A stretch of DNA of 64,000 bases from Bradyrhizobium agreste. Its GTDB lineage: Bacteria; Pseudomonadota; Alphaproteobacteria; Rhizobiales; Xanthobacteraceae. The DNA is taken from NCBI RefSeq assembly GCF_016031625.1, contig NZ_JACCHP010000005.1, forward strand, positions 303,158 through 367,157, given 5' to 3'. Position 1 is the first letter of the stretch; the number at the start of each line of letters is the position of its first letter. Below the pieces are notes generated by a model, which was given only the letters and a program-made list of their open reading frames with translations, did no database searches and had not been told where the DNA came from. The position numbers were made by a program, and so were the translations under genes. Below are positions 11,374 to 19,865 of this stretch, in pieces.

Positions 11374-11482
11374 AATCCCGGATCGGCAGTGCCGCCAACA
11401 TCTTATTGTGAGGGTTAAGCCGTTATTTACTCGGCGCGTGTTTACTTAAAACACCAGTTCTGTTGCGTACGAGTGAGTAACC

Positions 11483-12865
11483 ATGTCCGCTGTCGCCGAG
11501 TTGCTTTACTCGCGCCGCGTGCCGCAGGTCGCGGTGCTGGCGCTGATCTCCTTCAGCTTTGCAGGGTGCAGCGCCGACATGTCGTCGCGTCTGTCCCAGA
11601 CCAACTTCTCCAATCCTTTCGCCTCCGAGCAGACCGGTTCGGTGCAGCAGCCACCGCCGCCGCAACGTGAGCTGCCGCAATATGCGCGGCCGCAGACGCA
11701 GCCCGGTTACTACCAGTCGCAGGCTTTGCCTCCGCCCGCGGTGTCTGCCCCGCAGTCCTATCCCGTTGCCTCCGGCGGCGGCGTGTCCGGCGGCGGACGT
11801 GGCGTCAGCTCATATGCGCCTCCGGCGCAACCGCATCTGGAGACCACGGCCACCGTGCCGCCGCGGTCGGTCGCGGCAGCCCAGCCGGCCGGCGGGACCA
11901 AGATCATCGTCGGCACCAGCGACACGCTCGACGTGCTCGCCAAGCGCTATCACGTCACGCCGCAGGCGATCCTTGCCGCCAACGGCTACAAGGGCCCGCG
12001 GGCGCTTTCGCCCGGCCAGCAATTGATCATTCCGTCTCCGGCGACGGCAGCGGCACCGGCGCCTGCGATGGCTCCGGTCGCGGCAGCGCCCGCGGCGAAG
12101 CCGGTCGCGGCCGTCGCGGCACCGCCGAGCACGCACTTTGTCAACCGCGGCGACACGCTCGCCAGCATCGCGCGCAAGAACCACATCTCGGCGGCAGAGC
12201 TCGCCCGTGCCAACGGCCTCGATCCGTCGGCAAAGCTCAAGCTCGGCACCAAGCTGACCGTGCCCGGCGCCAAGACGGCCGCCGTTGCGGCGCCGGTTGC
12301 TGCGGCTCCGGTCGCGGCTGCACCGGTGGCGGGAACGCTCCAGCCCGTTGCGGCAGCTCCGGCGCCCACCAAGATGGCTACTGCCGCCGCGCCCGTGCAG
12401 AGCGCGCGGCTCGCCCAGGCCACGAGCAATGTCGAAGAGAAGGCTGCCGAGACGCCAGCGAAGGCTGCGGAGGCCACCGGCGCGCTGCCGACCTTCCGCT
12501 GGCCCGTGCGCGGCAAGGTGGTGACGAGCTACGGCGCCAAGACCAATGGCAAGTCCAATGACGGCATCAATCTGGCGGTGCCCGAGGGGACGCCGGTCAA
12601 GGCGGCCGAAGATGGCGTCGTCGCCTACTCCGGCAACGAGCTGAAGGGTTACGGCAATCTGGTTCTGGTTCGGCACTCCAATGGCTACGTCACCGCATAT
12701 GCCCATGCGAGTGAGCTGTTGGTGAAGCGCGGCGATACCATCAAGCGCGGCCAGGTCATTGCCAAGTCGGGTCAATCCGGTGAGGTGGCGTCGCCGCAGC
12801 TTCACTTCGAGATCCGCAAGGGATCGAGCCCGGTTGACCCGCTTCAATTCCTGAACGGGGCGTGA
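11483..12865 (+). CDS. LysM/degenerate LytM (M23) lipoprotein, NlpD/DipM type
   Basis: Predicted 460-residue lipoprotein of the cell-wall division machinery. A signal peptide ends in the lipobox FAGC near residue 30. Two LysM domains follow (about 135-180, IVGTSDTLDVLAKRYHVTP; about 213-258, HFVNRGDTLASIARKNHIS), then an Ala/Pro linker and a C-terminal M23/LytM domain from about residue 340. The first metal-binding motif of active M23 enzymes (HxxxD) reads NDGIN here, while AYAHA and LHFEIR are retained. Loss of the first His and Asp is the pattern of non-catalytic LytM factors such as NlpD that activate amidases, so an activator rather than a hydrolase is inferred. The pcm-nlpD order matches the enterobacterial surE-pcm-nlpD cluster. 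Confidence 0.9.
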   Translation: MSAVAELLYSRRVPQVAVLALISFSFAGCSADMSSRLSQTNFSNPFASEQTGSVQQPPPPQRELPQYARPQTQPGYYQSQALPPPAVSAPQSYPVASGGGVSGGGRGVSSYAPPAQPHLETTATVPPRSVAAAQPAGGTKIIVGTSDTLDVLAKRYHVTPQAILAANGYKGPRALSPGQQLIIPSPATAAAPAPAMAPVAAAPAAKPVAAVAAPPSTHFVNRGDTLASIARKNHISAAELARANGLDPSAKLKLGTKLTVPGAKTAAVAAPVAAAPVAAAPVAGTLQPVAAAPAPTKMATAAAPVQSARLAQATSNVEEKAAETPAKAAEATGALPTFRWPVRGKVVTSYGAKTNGKSNDGINLAVPEGTPVKAAEDGVVAYSGNELKGYGNLVLVRHSNGYVTAYAHASELLVKRGDTIKRGQVIAKSGQSGEVASPQLHFEIRKGSSPVDPLQFLNGA

Positions 12866-12895
12866 GGCGGCAGGGCACGCCATCACCACAAGGGC

Positions 12896-13003
12896 ACTCT
12901 CGTCGCCCGGCTTGACCGGGCGACCCAGTACGCAGCGGCCTCTCGATCGATAACAACCGTTTCTGGAATACTGGATCGCCCGCTTTCGCGGACGATGACA
13001 GTT
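12896..13003. repeat. Interspersed palindromic repeat
   Basis: The 160 bases between the convergent LysM and DUF815 genes hold a repeat starting CGTCGCCCGGCTTGACCGGG and ending with GGATCGCCCGCTTTCGCGGACGATGAC. The outer ends are roughly complementary (CGTCGCCCGG versus CGGACGATGAC) and an internal CCCGGCTTGACCGGG forms its own hairpin. This type is familiar from Bradyrhizobium intergenic regions. It probably serves as a bidirectional terminator here because both flanking genes end at it. Confidence 0.75.
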
Positions 13004-13025
13004 GAATTCGGGGTGGCAGCTCGCG

Positions 13026-14009
13026 CTAATTCGCCGTCAGCTTCACACCCAACCGCCCCGCCAGCTCCTGCACGAATTGCCAGGCGACGCGCCCCGAGCG
13101 CGAGCCGCGCGTCGTGGACCATTCGAGTGCCTCGCGCTCCAGCGCCTCGTCGTCGATCCTGATGCCGAAATGGCTGCAATAGCCGCGCACCATGGCGAGA
13201 TATTCGTCCTGGCTGCAGCGGTGGAAGCCGAGCCAGAGGCCGAAGCGATCCGACAGCGAGACCTTCTCCTCGACCGCTTCGCCCGGATTGATCGCGGTCG
13301 AGCGCTCGTTCTCGATCATTTCGCGCGCCAGCAGATGGCGGCGGTTGGAGGTGGCGTAGAGGATGACGTTCTCGGGCCGGCCCTCGATGCCGCCTTCGAG
13401 CACCGCCTTGAGCGACTTGTAGGAGGCATCATTGCCGTCGAAGGAGAGGTCGTCGCAGAACACGATGAAGCGGAAGGCGGAGGCCCGTAGCTGCTCCATC
13501 AGGGCCGGCAGGCTCTCGATGTCCTCGCGATGAATCTCGATCAGCTTGAGCTTGTCGGCCGGTTTGCGCGTCCCGTTGATGCTGGCATGCGCTGCCTTCA
13601 CCAGCGACGACTTGCCCATGCCGCGTGCGCCCCAGAGCAGGGCATTGTTGGCCGGCAGGCCATTGGCGAAGCGCTCGGTGTTCTCCATCAGGATGTCGCG
13701 CATCCGGTCGACGCCCTTGAGCAGGAACAGCTCGACGCGGCTCACCAGCGGCACCGCCGAGAGGCGTCCATCGGGGTGCCAGACATAGGCATCCGCCCGC
13801 TCGAACGACTCGGCCTCGGTCGCCGGCTTGCCCTGGGCGGAGAGGTGCGCCGCAATGGTCTCAAGGGCGCGGACGATGCGCTCCTGGGCGAGGTCTGGAC
13901 CTGCCTTGGCGACGGCCGCCGTGGGGCGTTTTGCCGCGACGCGGGCGGGCTTGTTGGCAGGGGTGCGGGGGCCTTTGCCGGCCGGGCTTTTGCTATGGTT
14001 TCTGGGCAT
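13026..14009 (-). CDS. DUF815-family P-loop ATPase
   Basis: A 327-residue AAA-like ATPase of the DUF815 family; its cellular role is not established. The Walker A motif is LLWGARGMGKSSLVKAAH, Walker B is the FRFIVFCDDLSF stretch, and a sensor-like ILYATSNRRHLL follows. The N-terminal 55 residues are a Lys/Ala/Pro-rich basic tail. ATG 14009 (MPRNHSKSPAGK) is preferred over the in-frame extension to 14060, which would run into the yajC promoter region. The gene lies between the LytM factor and yajC on the opposite strand, an order I associate with Rhizobiales. Confidence 0.88.
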   Translation of the reverse strand: MPRNHSKSPAGKGPRTPANKPARVAAKRPTAAVAKAGPDLAQERIVRALETIAAHLSAQGKPATEAESFERADAYVWHPDGRLSAVPLVSRVELFLLKGVDRMRDILMENTERFANGLPANNALLWGARGMGKSSLVKAAHASINGTRKPADKLKLIEIHREDIESLPALMEQLRASAFRFIVFCDDLSFDGNDASYKSLKAVLEGGIEGRPENVILYATSNRRHLLAREMIENERSTAINPGEAVEEKVSLSDRFGLWLGFHRCSQDEYLAMVRGYCSHFGIRIDDEALEREALEWSTTRGSRSGRVAWQFVQELAGRLGVKLTAN

Positions 14010-14191
14010 GTCCGAAGTTCCTGAGAACGCAGCCTTATCGGGCCTCACGGGCTGCCGCAAGGTGGCCCAAAAGGGCGGTCTGGCAGCGTTGCAATTGGGG
14101 CAATGGCCGCTATAGTCCGCGCGAATTTGACCGAACCGGTCGCCTTTGAAGGCCTGACCGGCTTTCCCCCGTTCTCACGAGGATCGTCCGA

Positions 14192-14560
14192 ATGCTGATT
14201 ACCCCCGCGTATGCCCAGGCCGCGGCCGCCGGCGACACCAACAGCATGTTGATGTCGCTGCTGCCGTTCGCCCTGATCTTCGTGATCATGTACTTCCTGA
14301 TTCTGCGCCCGCAGCAGAAGAAGGTCCGCGACCACGCCGAGCTCGTGAAGAACATCCGCCGCGGCGACACCGTCGTGACCTCGGGCGGCCTCGTCGGCAA
14401 GGTCACCAAGGTGGTCGACGACGACCAGATCGAGTTCGAGATTTCCGACGGCGTGCGCGTGCGGCAGATGCGCCAGATGATCTCGGGCGTTCGCGCCAAG
14501 GGCGAGCCGGCCAAGGAAAGCGCAAAAGAGAGCGCCAAGGACGACGCCACATCGAAGTGA
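14192..14560 (+). CDS. yajC: Preprotein translocase subunit YajC
   Basis: Small single-span membrane protein that forms a complex with SecD and SecF at the SecYEG channel. The 122-residue product starts MLITPAYAQAAAAGDTNSM, has one helix (LLPFALIFVIMYFLILRPQQKK) with the typical RPQQKK boundary, and a basic cytoplasmic domain containing GDTVVTSGGLVGKV. The C-terminal SAKESAKDDATSK tail is variable. It is the first gene of a yajC-secD-secF operon. Confidence 0.96.
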   Translation: MLITPAYAQAAAAGDTNSMLMSLLPFALIFVIMYFLILRPQQKKVRDHAELVKNIRRGDTVVTSGGLVGKVTKVVDDDQIEFEISDGVRVRQMRQMISGVRAKGEPAKESAKESAKDDATSK

Positions 14561-14607
14561 GCGCGTCCGCAAGCATCTCAAGTCTACTGATCTGACAGGT
14601 CCAGTCG

Positions 14608-16212
14608 ATGTTGTATTTCACGCGGTGGAAGGCGCTCGGGATTATCCTGACGGCGCTGATCGTGTGCCTCTGCGCGGTCCCGAATTTCTTCCCCGAGGCC
14701 CAGGTCAAGACCTGGCCGGCCTGGGCGCAGCGCCGGCTCGTGCTCGGACTCGACCTCCAGGGCGGCTCCTATCTGCTGCTCGAGGTCGATTCCAACTACG
14801 TGAAGAAGGAGCGGCTGGATCAGATTCGCGACGACGTTCGCCGAACGTTGCGTGATGCCAAGATCGGCTTCACCGGCGGCGTCGCCGTGCGCAACGATGC
14901 GGTCGAGGTTCGCATCACCAAGGAAACCGACGTGCAGCCGGCACTCGCCAAGCTGCGCGAACTGTCCCAGCCGCTGGGTGGCCTGATGGGATCCAGCGGT
15001 CAGCGCGACCTCGAGGTGGTCGATGCCGGCGGCGGTGTGATCCGCCTCGGCGTCCCGCCGGCCGCGATGCTCGACCGCATGCGCAAGACCATTGAGCAGT
15101 CGATCCAGATCGTCGAACGCCGCGTCAACGAGCTCGGTACTGTCGAGCCCGTGATCCAGCGCCAGGGCAACGACCGCATCCTGGTGCAGGTCCCCGGTCT
15201 TCAGGATCCGACCCGCCTGAAGGAGCTGCTGGGCAAGACCGCGAAGATGGAATTCCGCATGGTCGACACCTCCGTGCCGCCGGATCAGGCGCAAGCGGGC
15301 AGGTTGCCGCCGGAATCCGAGCTGTTGACGAGCGCATCGCCGCCGCCCACGCCCTACGTGGTCAAGAAGCAGGTCCTGGTCGCCGGCGGCGATTTGACCG
15401 ATGCCCAGGCAACCTTCGACCAGCGCACGGGCGAGCCGGTCGTCAGCTTCAAGTTCAACACCTCGGGTGCCCGCAAGTTCTCGCAGGCCACGACCGAGAA
15501 CGTCGGACTGCCCTTCGCGATCGTGCTCGACAACAAGGTGATCTCGGCCCCGGTCATCCGCGAGCCCATCACCGGCGGCCAGGGCCAGATCTCCGGCAGT
15601 TTCACGGTGCAATCGGCCAACGATCTCGCGATTCTCCTCCGCGCAGGCGCGCTGCCGGCACCGCTCACGGTCGTCGAGGAGCGCACCGTCGGTCCGGGCC
15701 TCGGCCAGGACTCGATCGAGAAGGGCGAACTCGCCGCCTATGTCGGCTCGATCCTCGTCGTCGTGTTCATGCTCGTGACCTACCGTTTGTTCGGCGTGTT
15801 CGCGAACATCGCGGTGACCATCAACGTCGCCATGATCTTCGGCCTGCTGTCGCTGCTGAACGCCACGCTGACGCTGCCCGGCATCGCCGGCATCGTGCTC
15901 ACCGTCGGCATCGCCGTCGACTCCAACGTGCTGATCTACGAGCGCATCCGCGAGGAGCTGCGCGGCGGCCGCAACGCGATCTCGGCGATCGACGCCGGCT
16001 TCAAGCGGGCGCTCGCCACCATCCTCGATTCCAACATCACCACCTTCATTGCCGCCGCGGTGCTGTTCTACATCGGCACCGGCCCGGTGCGCGGCTTCGC
16101 CGTGACGCTCGGCATCGGCATCATCACCACGGTGTTCACCGCCTTCACCTTGACCCGGCTGATCGTGGCATGGTGGGTGCGGTGGAAGCGGCCGCAGAGC
16201 GTGCCGATCTAG
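14608..16212 (+). CDS. secD: Protein translocase subunit SecD
   Basis: RND-superfamily membrane protein that uses the proton gradient to help pull preproteins through SecYEG. The 534-residue protein begins MLYFTRWKALGIILTAL with the first membrane helix, then the D1 motif LVLGLDLQGGSYLLLEVD, a large periplasmic P1 region (about 70-340), and five helices in the C-terminal third carrying GIAVDSNVLIYERIREEL (the D4 motif). It precedes secF by 10 bases and follows yajC by 47. Confidence 0.97.
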   Translation: MLYFTRWKALGIILTALIVCLCAVPNFFPEAQVKTWPAWAQRRLVLGLDLQGGSYLLLEVDSNYVKKERLDQIRDDVRRTLRDAKIGFTGGVAVRNDAVEVRITKETDVQPALAKLRELSQPLGGLMGSSGQRDLEVVDAGGGVIRLGVPPAAMLDRMRKTIEQSIQIVERRVNELGTVEPVIQRQGNDRILVQVPGLQDPTRLKELLGKTAKMEFRMVDTSVPPDQAQAGRLPPESELLTSASPPPTPYVVKKQVLVAGGDLTDAQATFDQRTGEPVVSFKFNTSGARKFSQATTENVGLPFAIVLDNKVISAPVIREPITGGQGQISGSFTVQSANDLAILLRAGALPAPLTVVEERTVGPGLGQDSIEKGELAAYVGSILVVVFMLVTYRLFGVFANIAVTINVAMIFGLLSLLNATLTLPGIAGIVLTVGIAVDSNVLIYERIREELRGGRNAISAIDAGFKRALATILDSNITTFIAAAVLFYIGTGPVRGFAVTLGIGIITTVFTAFTLTRLIVAWWVRWKRPQSVPI

Positions 16213-16222
16213 GAGCCTGATC

Positions 16223-17242
16223 GTGACTCAGACCGTTCTCATCGGGCTCGGCGTCCTCATTGCCATCCTCACCGTGGTCGCGGCCCTCGGCCTGTTGCCG
16301 TCGCTGCGCATCGTTCCGGACGCGACGCATTTCGACTTCACGCGCTTCCGTCGCATTAGTTTCCCGATCTCGGCCGCGCTGTCGATCGTCGCGATCACGC
16401 TGTTCTTCACCCACGGCCTGAACCTCGGTATCGACTTCAAGGGCGGTACACTGCTGGAGGTGAAGGCGAGGTCCGGCACCGCCGACATCGCGGCGATGCG
16501 CACCAAGCTTGATGCTCTGGGACTCGGCGAAGTCCAGCTGCAACAGTTCGGCGGCCCTGAGAACGTCCTGATCCGTGTTGCGGAGCAGCCGGGTAGCGAT
16601 GCGGCACAGCAGGCAGCGCTGCAGAAGCTTCGTGGCGCGCTTGGCGACAGTGTCGACATTCAGCGCACCGAGGTGCTCGGTCCGCGCGTCGCCGGCGAGC
16701 TCCTGGCCTACGGCATGCTCGGCCTGATGCTCGCGATCGTCGCTATCCTGATCTATCTCTGGTTCCGGTTCGAATGGCAGTTCGCGCTGGGCGCCATGAT
16801 CGCCAACGTGCACGACATCGTGCTGACGATCGGCTTCATGTCGATCAGCCAGGTCGATTTCGACCTGACCAGCATCGCGGCGCTTTTGACGATTCTCGGC
16901 TATTCGCTCAACGATACCGTCGTCATCTACGACCGCATCCGTGAAATGCTGCGGCGGTACAAGAAGATGCCGATGCCGCAGCTGCTCAACGAATCCATTA
17001 ATTCGACGTTGTCGCGCTCGATCATCACACACGTCACGGTGACGCTGGCACTGCTCGCGCTGCTGCTGTTCGGCGGCCATGCCATCCACAGCTTCACCGC
17101 CGTGATGATGTTCGGCGTTGTGCTGGTCGGCACCTACACCTCGATCTTCATTGCAGCGCCTATCCTGATCTATCTCGGCGTCGGCGAGCATCGCGAGGAT
17201 GCGCCCGACACGGCGACGCCGGCGAAGAAAAGCAAGGCATGA
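16223..17242 (+). CDS. secF: Protein translocase subunit SecF
   Basis: Partner of SecD in the Sec accessory complex. The 339-residue protein starts at a GTG codon 10 bases after the secD stop and has an extra N-terminal helix (VLIGLGVLIAILTVVAALGL) before the usual SecF core. Family motifs include GIDFKGGTLLEVKA, GYSLNDTVVIYDRIRE and six predicted helices, ending in GEHREDAPDTATPAKKSKA. The N-terminal extension may be real or may reflect an early start; the next in-frame start inside is far downstream, so GTG 16223 is kept. Confidence 0.96.
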   Translation: MTQTVLIGLGVLIAILTVVAALGLLPSLRIVPDATHFDFTRFRRISFPISAALSIVAITLFFTHGLNLGIDFKGGTLLEVKARSGTADIAAMRTKLDALGLGEVQLQQFGGPENVLIRVAEQPGSDAAQQAALQKLRGALGDSVDIQRTEVLGPRVAGELLAYGMLGLMLAIVAILIYLWFRFEWQFALGAMIANVHDIVLTIGFMSISQVDFDLTSIAALLTILGYSLNDTVVIYDRIREMLRRYKKMPMPQLLNESINSTLSRSIITHVTVTLALLALLLFGGHAIHSFTAVMMFGVVLVGTYTSIFIAAPILIYLGVGEHREDAPDTATPAKKSKA

Positions 17243-17309
17243 TCCGAACCTCATGCCCTCGCAGGCGTTTGCGAGGGCAGTAGGCAGTAAGCCCATTCGG
17301 ACGAAGCTC

Positions 17310-17693
17310 ATGGTCGGCGATCCCAACGCTCCGCATTTCCCGCGCTCGGCACCGATCGATGCCTATGGCAAGGGCGGCTTCGCCTTTGCCGGGATGTCGC
17401 ACCGCGGCTCGCTGCTCTGCCTGCCCGACGCGATCTGGGCCTGGGACGTGACCGACCCCGCGAAGATCGACCGCTACTCGCTGGATCGGGTGTTCGCGGC
17501 GGCCAACAGCATCGACACGCTGCTGGTTGGCACTGGAACCGGGTTGTGGCTGCCGCCACCGGAGCTGCGTCAGGCCCTCAAGGCGGTGCGGGTGGTACTG
17601 GACACGATGCAGACCGGCCCGGCCGTACGTACCTACAACATCATGATCGGTGAACGGCGGCGGGTTGCCGCCGCGCTGATCGCCGTGCCATGA
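17310..17693 (+). CDS. Mth938-like domain protein (DUF498)
   Basis: Small cytoplasmic protein of the Mth938/NDUFAF3-like family, about 127 residues from ATG 17310. Characteristic stretches are PHFPRSAPIDAYGKGGFAFAGMSHRGSLLCLP and the nucleotide-like loop DTLLVGTGTG. In eukaryotes the homolog NDUFAF3 helps assemble respiratory complex I; the next gene is a homolog of another assembly factor, NDUFAF6, which makes a shared role attractive but unproven. An alternative ATG at 17253 would add 19 residues; 17310 gives the usual family start (MVGDPNAPHFP). The stop overlaps the next start as ATGA. Confidence 0.85.
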   Translation: MVGDPNAPHFPRSAPIDAYGKGGFAFAGMSHRGSLLCLPDAIWAWDVTDPAKIDRYSLDRVFAAANSIDTLLVGTGTGLWLPPPELRQALKAVRVVLDTMQTGPAVRTYNIMIGERRRVAAALIAVP

Positions 17694-18553
17694 GCAAGCC
17701 GGCGCCGCCGCCCGACTCCGTTGCTTTTTGCGCCGATCTCGTGCGCAGCCATGACTTTCCGCGCTACGCCGCGACCCTGTTCGCGCCGGCCGCCGAGCGC
17801 CGCGCGCTGCTGGCGCTCTATGCCTTCAACGTCGAGATCGTCCGCGTTCGCGACCAGGTGAGCCAGCCCTTGCCCGGCGAGATCCGCCTGCAATGGTGGA
17901 CCGACATGCTGTCGGGCCACGTCCATGGCAGCGCCGAGGGCAATCCGGTGGCGGCCGAGCTGCTCCGCGCTGTCAGGGATTTCGACCTGCCAATCGAGCC
18001 GCTGTTGCTGCTTGCCGAGGAGCACCAGTTCGATCTCTACAACGACCCGATGCCGACCATGGCCGCGCTGGAAGGATATCTGGCGGCGACCTCATCGGCG
18101 CTGTTCGCCCTGGCAGCGCAGGTCTTGGGACCGCCTTCGGAGGCGGCCGAGCATCTCGCCCGCCATGCAGGGCTGGCGCAGGGGATCGTCCAGGTCATCG
18201 CCAATCTGCCGCGCGATGCCGCGCGGCGGCAATTGTTCGTGCCGCAGCAGGTGCTGGAGAAGCACAATTGCAGCATGGAGGATGTCTTCGCCGGCAAGGA
18301 GACACCCAATCTCCATGCGGTGCTGGAGCAGCTCGCGGGTGAAGCCCGGCAGCATATGACCGCGGCTGCATCGCTGCTGGCGCAGGTGGCGCCGCCGGTG
18401 CGGCCGGCGTTTCTGCCGTTGCGCCAGGCGCAGGCCGATCTCAAGCGCCTGTCGCGTCCGGGACGCAATCCGTTTACGTTGCAACCGACCTCGCGGTTGC
18501 GCACGCTCTGGACGCTGTGGCGCGCCTCGCGATCGCGTGAATTTACCAAATAG
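17690..18553 (+). CDS. Squalene/phytoene synthase-family protein (NDUFAF6-like)
   Basis: A 287-residue all-alpha protein of the trans-isoprenyl diphosphate synthase fold. The region RALLALYAFNVEIVRVRDQV is the family's first helix pair, and EEHQFDLYNDPMPTMAALEGYLAATSSALFALA replaces the second Asp-rich motif. The usual DxxxD metal-binding motifs are weak (IVRVRDQ, EHQFDLY), so catalytic prenyl condensation is doubtful and the mitochondrial complex I assembly factor NDUFAF6 is the closest functional analogue. It overlaps the Mth938-like gene by 4 bases, so the two are translationally coupled. Confidence 0.85.
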   Translation: MSKPAPPPDSVAFCADLVRSHDFPRYAATLFAPAAERRALLALYAFNVEIVRVRDQVSQPLPGEIRLQWWTDMLSGHVHGSAEGNPVAAELLRAVRDFDLPIEPLLLLAEEHQFDLYNDPMPTMAALEGYLAATSSALFALAAQVLGPPSEAAEHLARHAGLAQGIVQVIANLPRDAARRQLFVPQQVLEKHNCSMEDVFAGKETPNLHAVLEQLAGEARQHMTAAASLLAQVAPPVRPAFLPLRQAQADLKRLSRPGRNPFTLQPTSRLRTLWTLWRASRSREFTK

Positions 18554-18598
18554 ACGCCAGCTTATCGCCTGGGCCGTCCAAATGCTCTATGCTGTCCT

Positions 18599-19840
18599 AT
18601 GGCTGACAGGTCCCAAAGTACGTCCGATTTCAGCGGCCTTCCGGTCGCCCCTGAAGACATTCACGCTGCCGCCAAGACCATCCAAGGCGCCGTCGTCGAG
18701 ACGCCCTGCAGCCATAGCCGGACGCTGAGCAGCATCTGCGGCTGCGACATCTGGCTGAAATTCGAGAACCTGCAGTTCACCTCCTCGTTCAAGGAGCGCG
18801 GCGCCCTCAACCGGCTCACCGCGCTGACGCCGGAAGAGCGCGCGCGGGGCGTGATCGCGATGTCCGCGGGGAACCACGCGCAAGGCGTTGCCTATCACGC
18901 CAAGCGGCTCGGCATTCCCGCCACCATCGTGATGCCGATCGGCACGCCCATGGTGAAGATCGAGAATACCCGGCATCACGGCGCCGAGGTGGTGGTCACG
19001 GGCGCGACGCTGGAAGAGGCGGCCGCCTTTGCGCGAAGCCACGGTGAAGCGCACGGCATGGTCTTCGTCCACCCTTACGACGATCCGCTCGTCATCGCCG
19101 GGCAGGGCACGATCGGGCTGGAAGTGCTGAAGGCGGTCCCGGAGCTCGACACGCTCGTCGTCCCGATCGGCGGCGGCGGTCTGATCAGCGGGATTGCCAT
19201 TGCCGCGAAGTCGATCAAGCCGTCGTTGCGGATATTGGGGGTCGAGGCCTGGCTGTATCCCTCGATGTACAACGCCATCCACGACGGCAATCTGCCGGCG
19301 CGCGGCGATACGCTCGCCGAGGGCATCGCGGTGAAATCACCGGGCAAGATCACCACCGAAATCGTCCGCCGCCTCGTCGACGATATTGCGCTCGTCAACG
19401 AAGCCGAGCTCGAGCGCGCAGTCGCGACCCTGATCTCGATCGAGAAGACGGTGGTCGAGGGCGCCGGCGCCGCCGGCCTCGCCGCACTGATGTCTGATCC
19501 GTCCCGCTTTGCCGGCGAGAAGGTGGGCCTCGTGCTCAGCGGAGGCAATATCGACACGCGGCTGATCGCCTCCGTGCTCACCCGCGAGCTGGCGCGCGAG
19601 GGACGGCTGACGCAATTGTCGCTCGATATCCCCGACAGACCGGGGCAGCTCGCCGCGGTCGCGGCGCTGCTGGCCGAGGCGGGTGCGAACATCATCGAGG
19701 TCTCGCATCAGCGGACCTTCTCCGACCTGCCGGCCAAGGCGACGCTGCTGCAGCTGGTCATCGAGACCCGCGATGCCGCCCATCTCGACGAGGTGATGGC
19801 CAGGCTCAGCGCATCCGGACTGAGCGCGCGCTGTGCGTAA
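18599..19840 (+). CDS. ilvA: Threonine ammonia-lyase (threonine dehydratase)
   Basis: PLP enzyme that converts threonine to 2-oxobutanoate, the first committed step from threonine to isoleucine, or serine to pyruvate. The 413-residue protein has the PLP lysine in SSFKERGALNRLTAL, the glycine loop VPIGGGGLISGIAIA and a single C-terminal ACT domain (LDIPDRPGQLAAVAALLAE). That is the short, one-ACT architecture, so feedback control may differ from the two-ACT biosynthetic IlvA. It could alternatively be named tdcB-like. It starts 45 bases after the preceding gene on the same strand. Confidence 0.92.
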   Translation: MADRSQSTSDFSGLPVAPEDIHAAAKTIQGAVVETPCSHSRTLSSICGCDIWLKFENLQFTSSFKERGALNRLTALTPEERARGVIAMSAGNHAQGVAYHAKRLGIPATIVMPIGTPMVKIENTRHHGAEVVVTGATLEEAAAFARSHGEAHGMVFVHPYDDPLVIAGQGTIGLEVLKAVPELDTLVVPIGGGGLISGIAIAAKSIKPSLRILGVEAWLYPSMYNAIHDGNLPARGDTLAEGIAVKSPGKITTEIVRRLVDDIALVNEAELERAVATLISIEKTVVEGAGAAGLAALMSDPSRFAGEKVGLVLSGGNIDTRLIASVLTRELAREGRLTQLSLDIPDRPGQLAAVAALLAEAGANIIEVSHQRTFSDLPAKATLLQLVIETRDAAHLDEVMARLSASGLSARCA

Positions 19841-19865
19841 GCGCAACGCGAGACCGAGTCGAGCC

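Noticed and set aside
11415..11429. Possible CtrA site (TTAA-N7-TTTA) upstream of the LysM/LytM gene
   Set aside because: The second half-site differs from TTAA and the local DNA is AT-rich, so chance is too likely.
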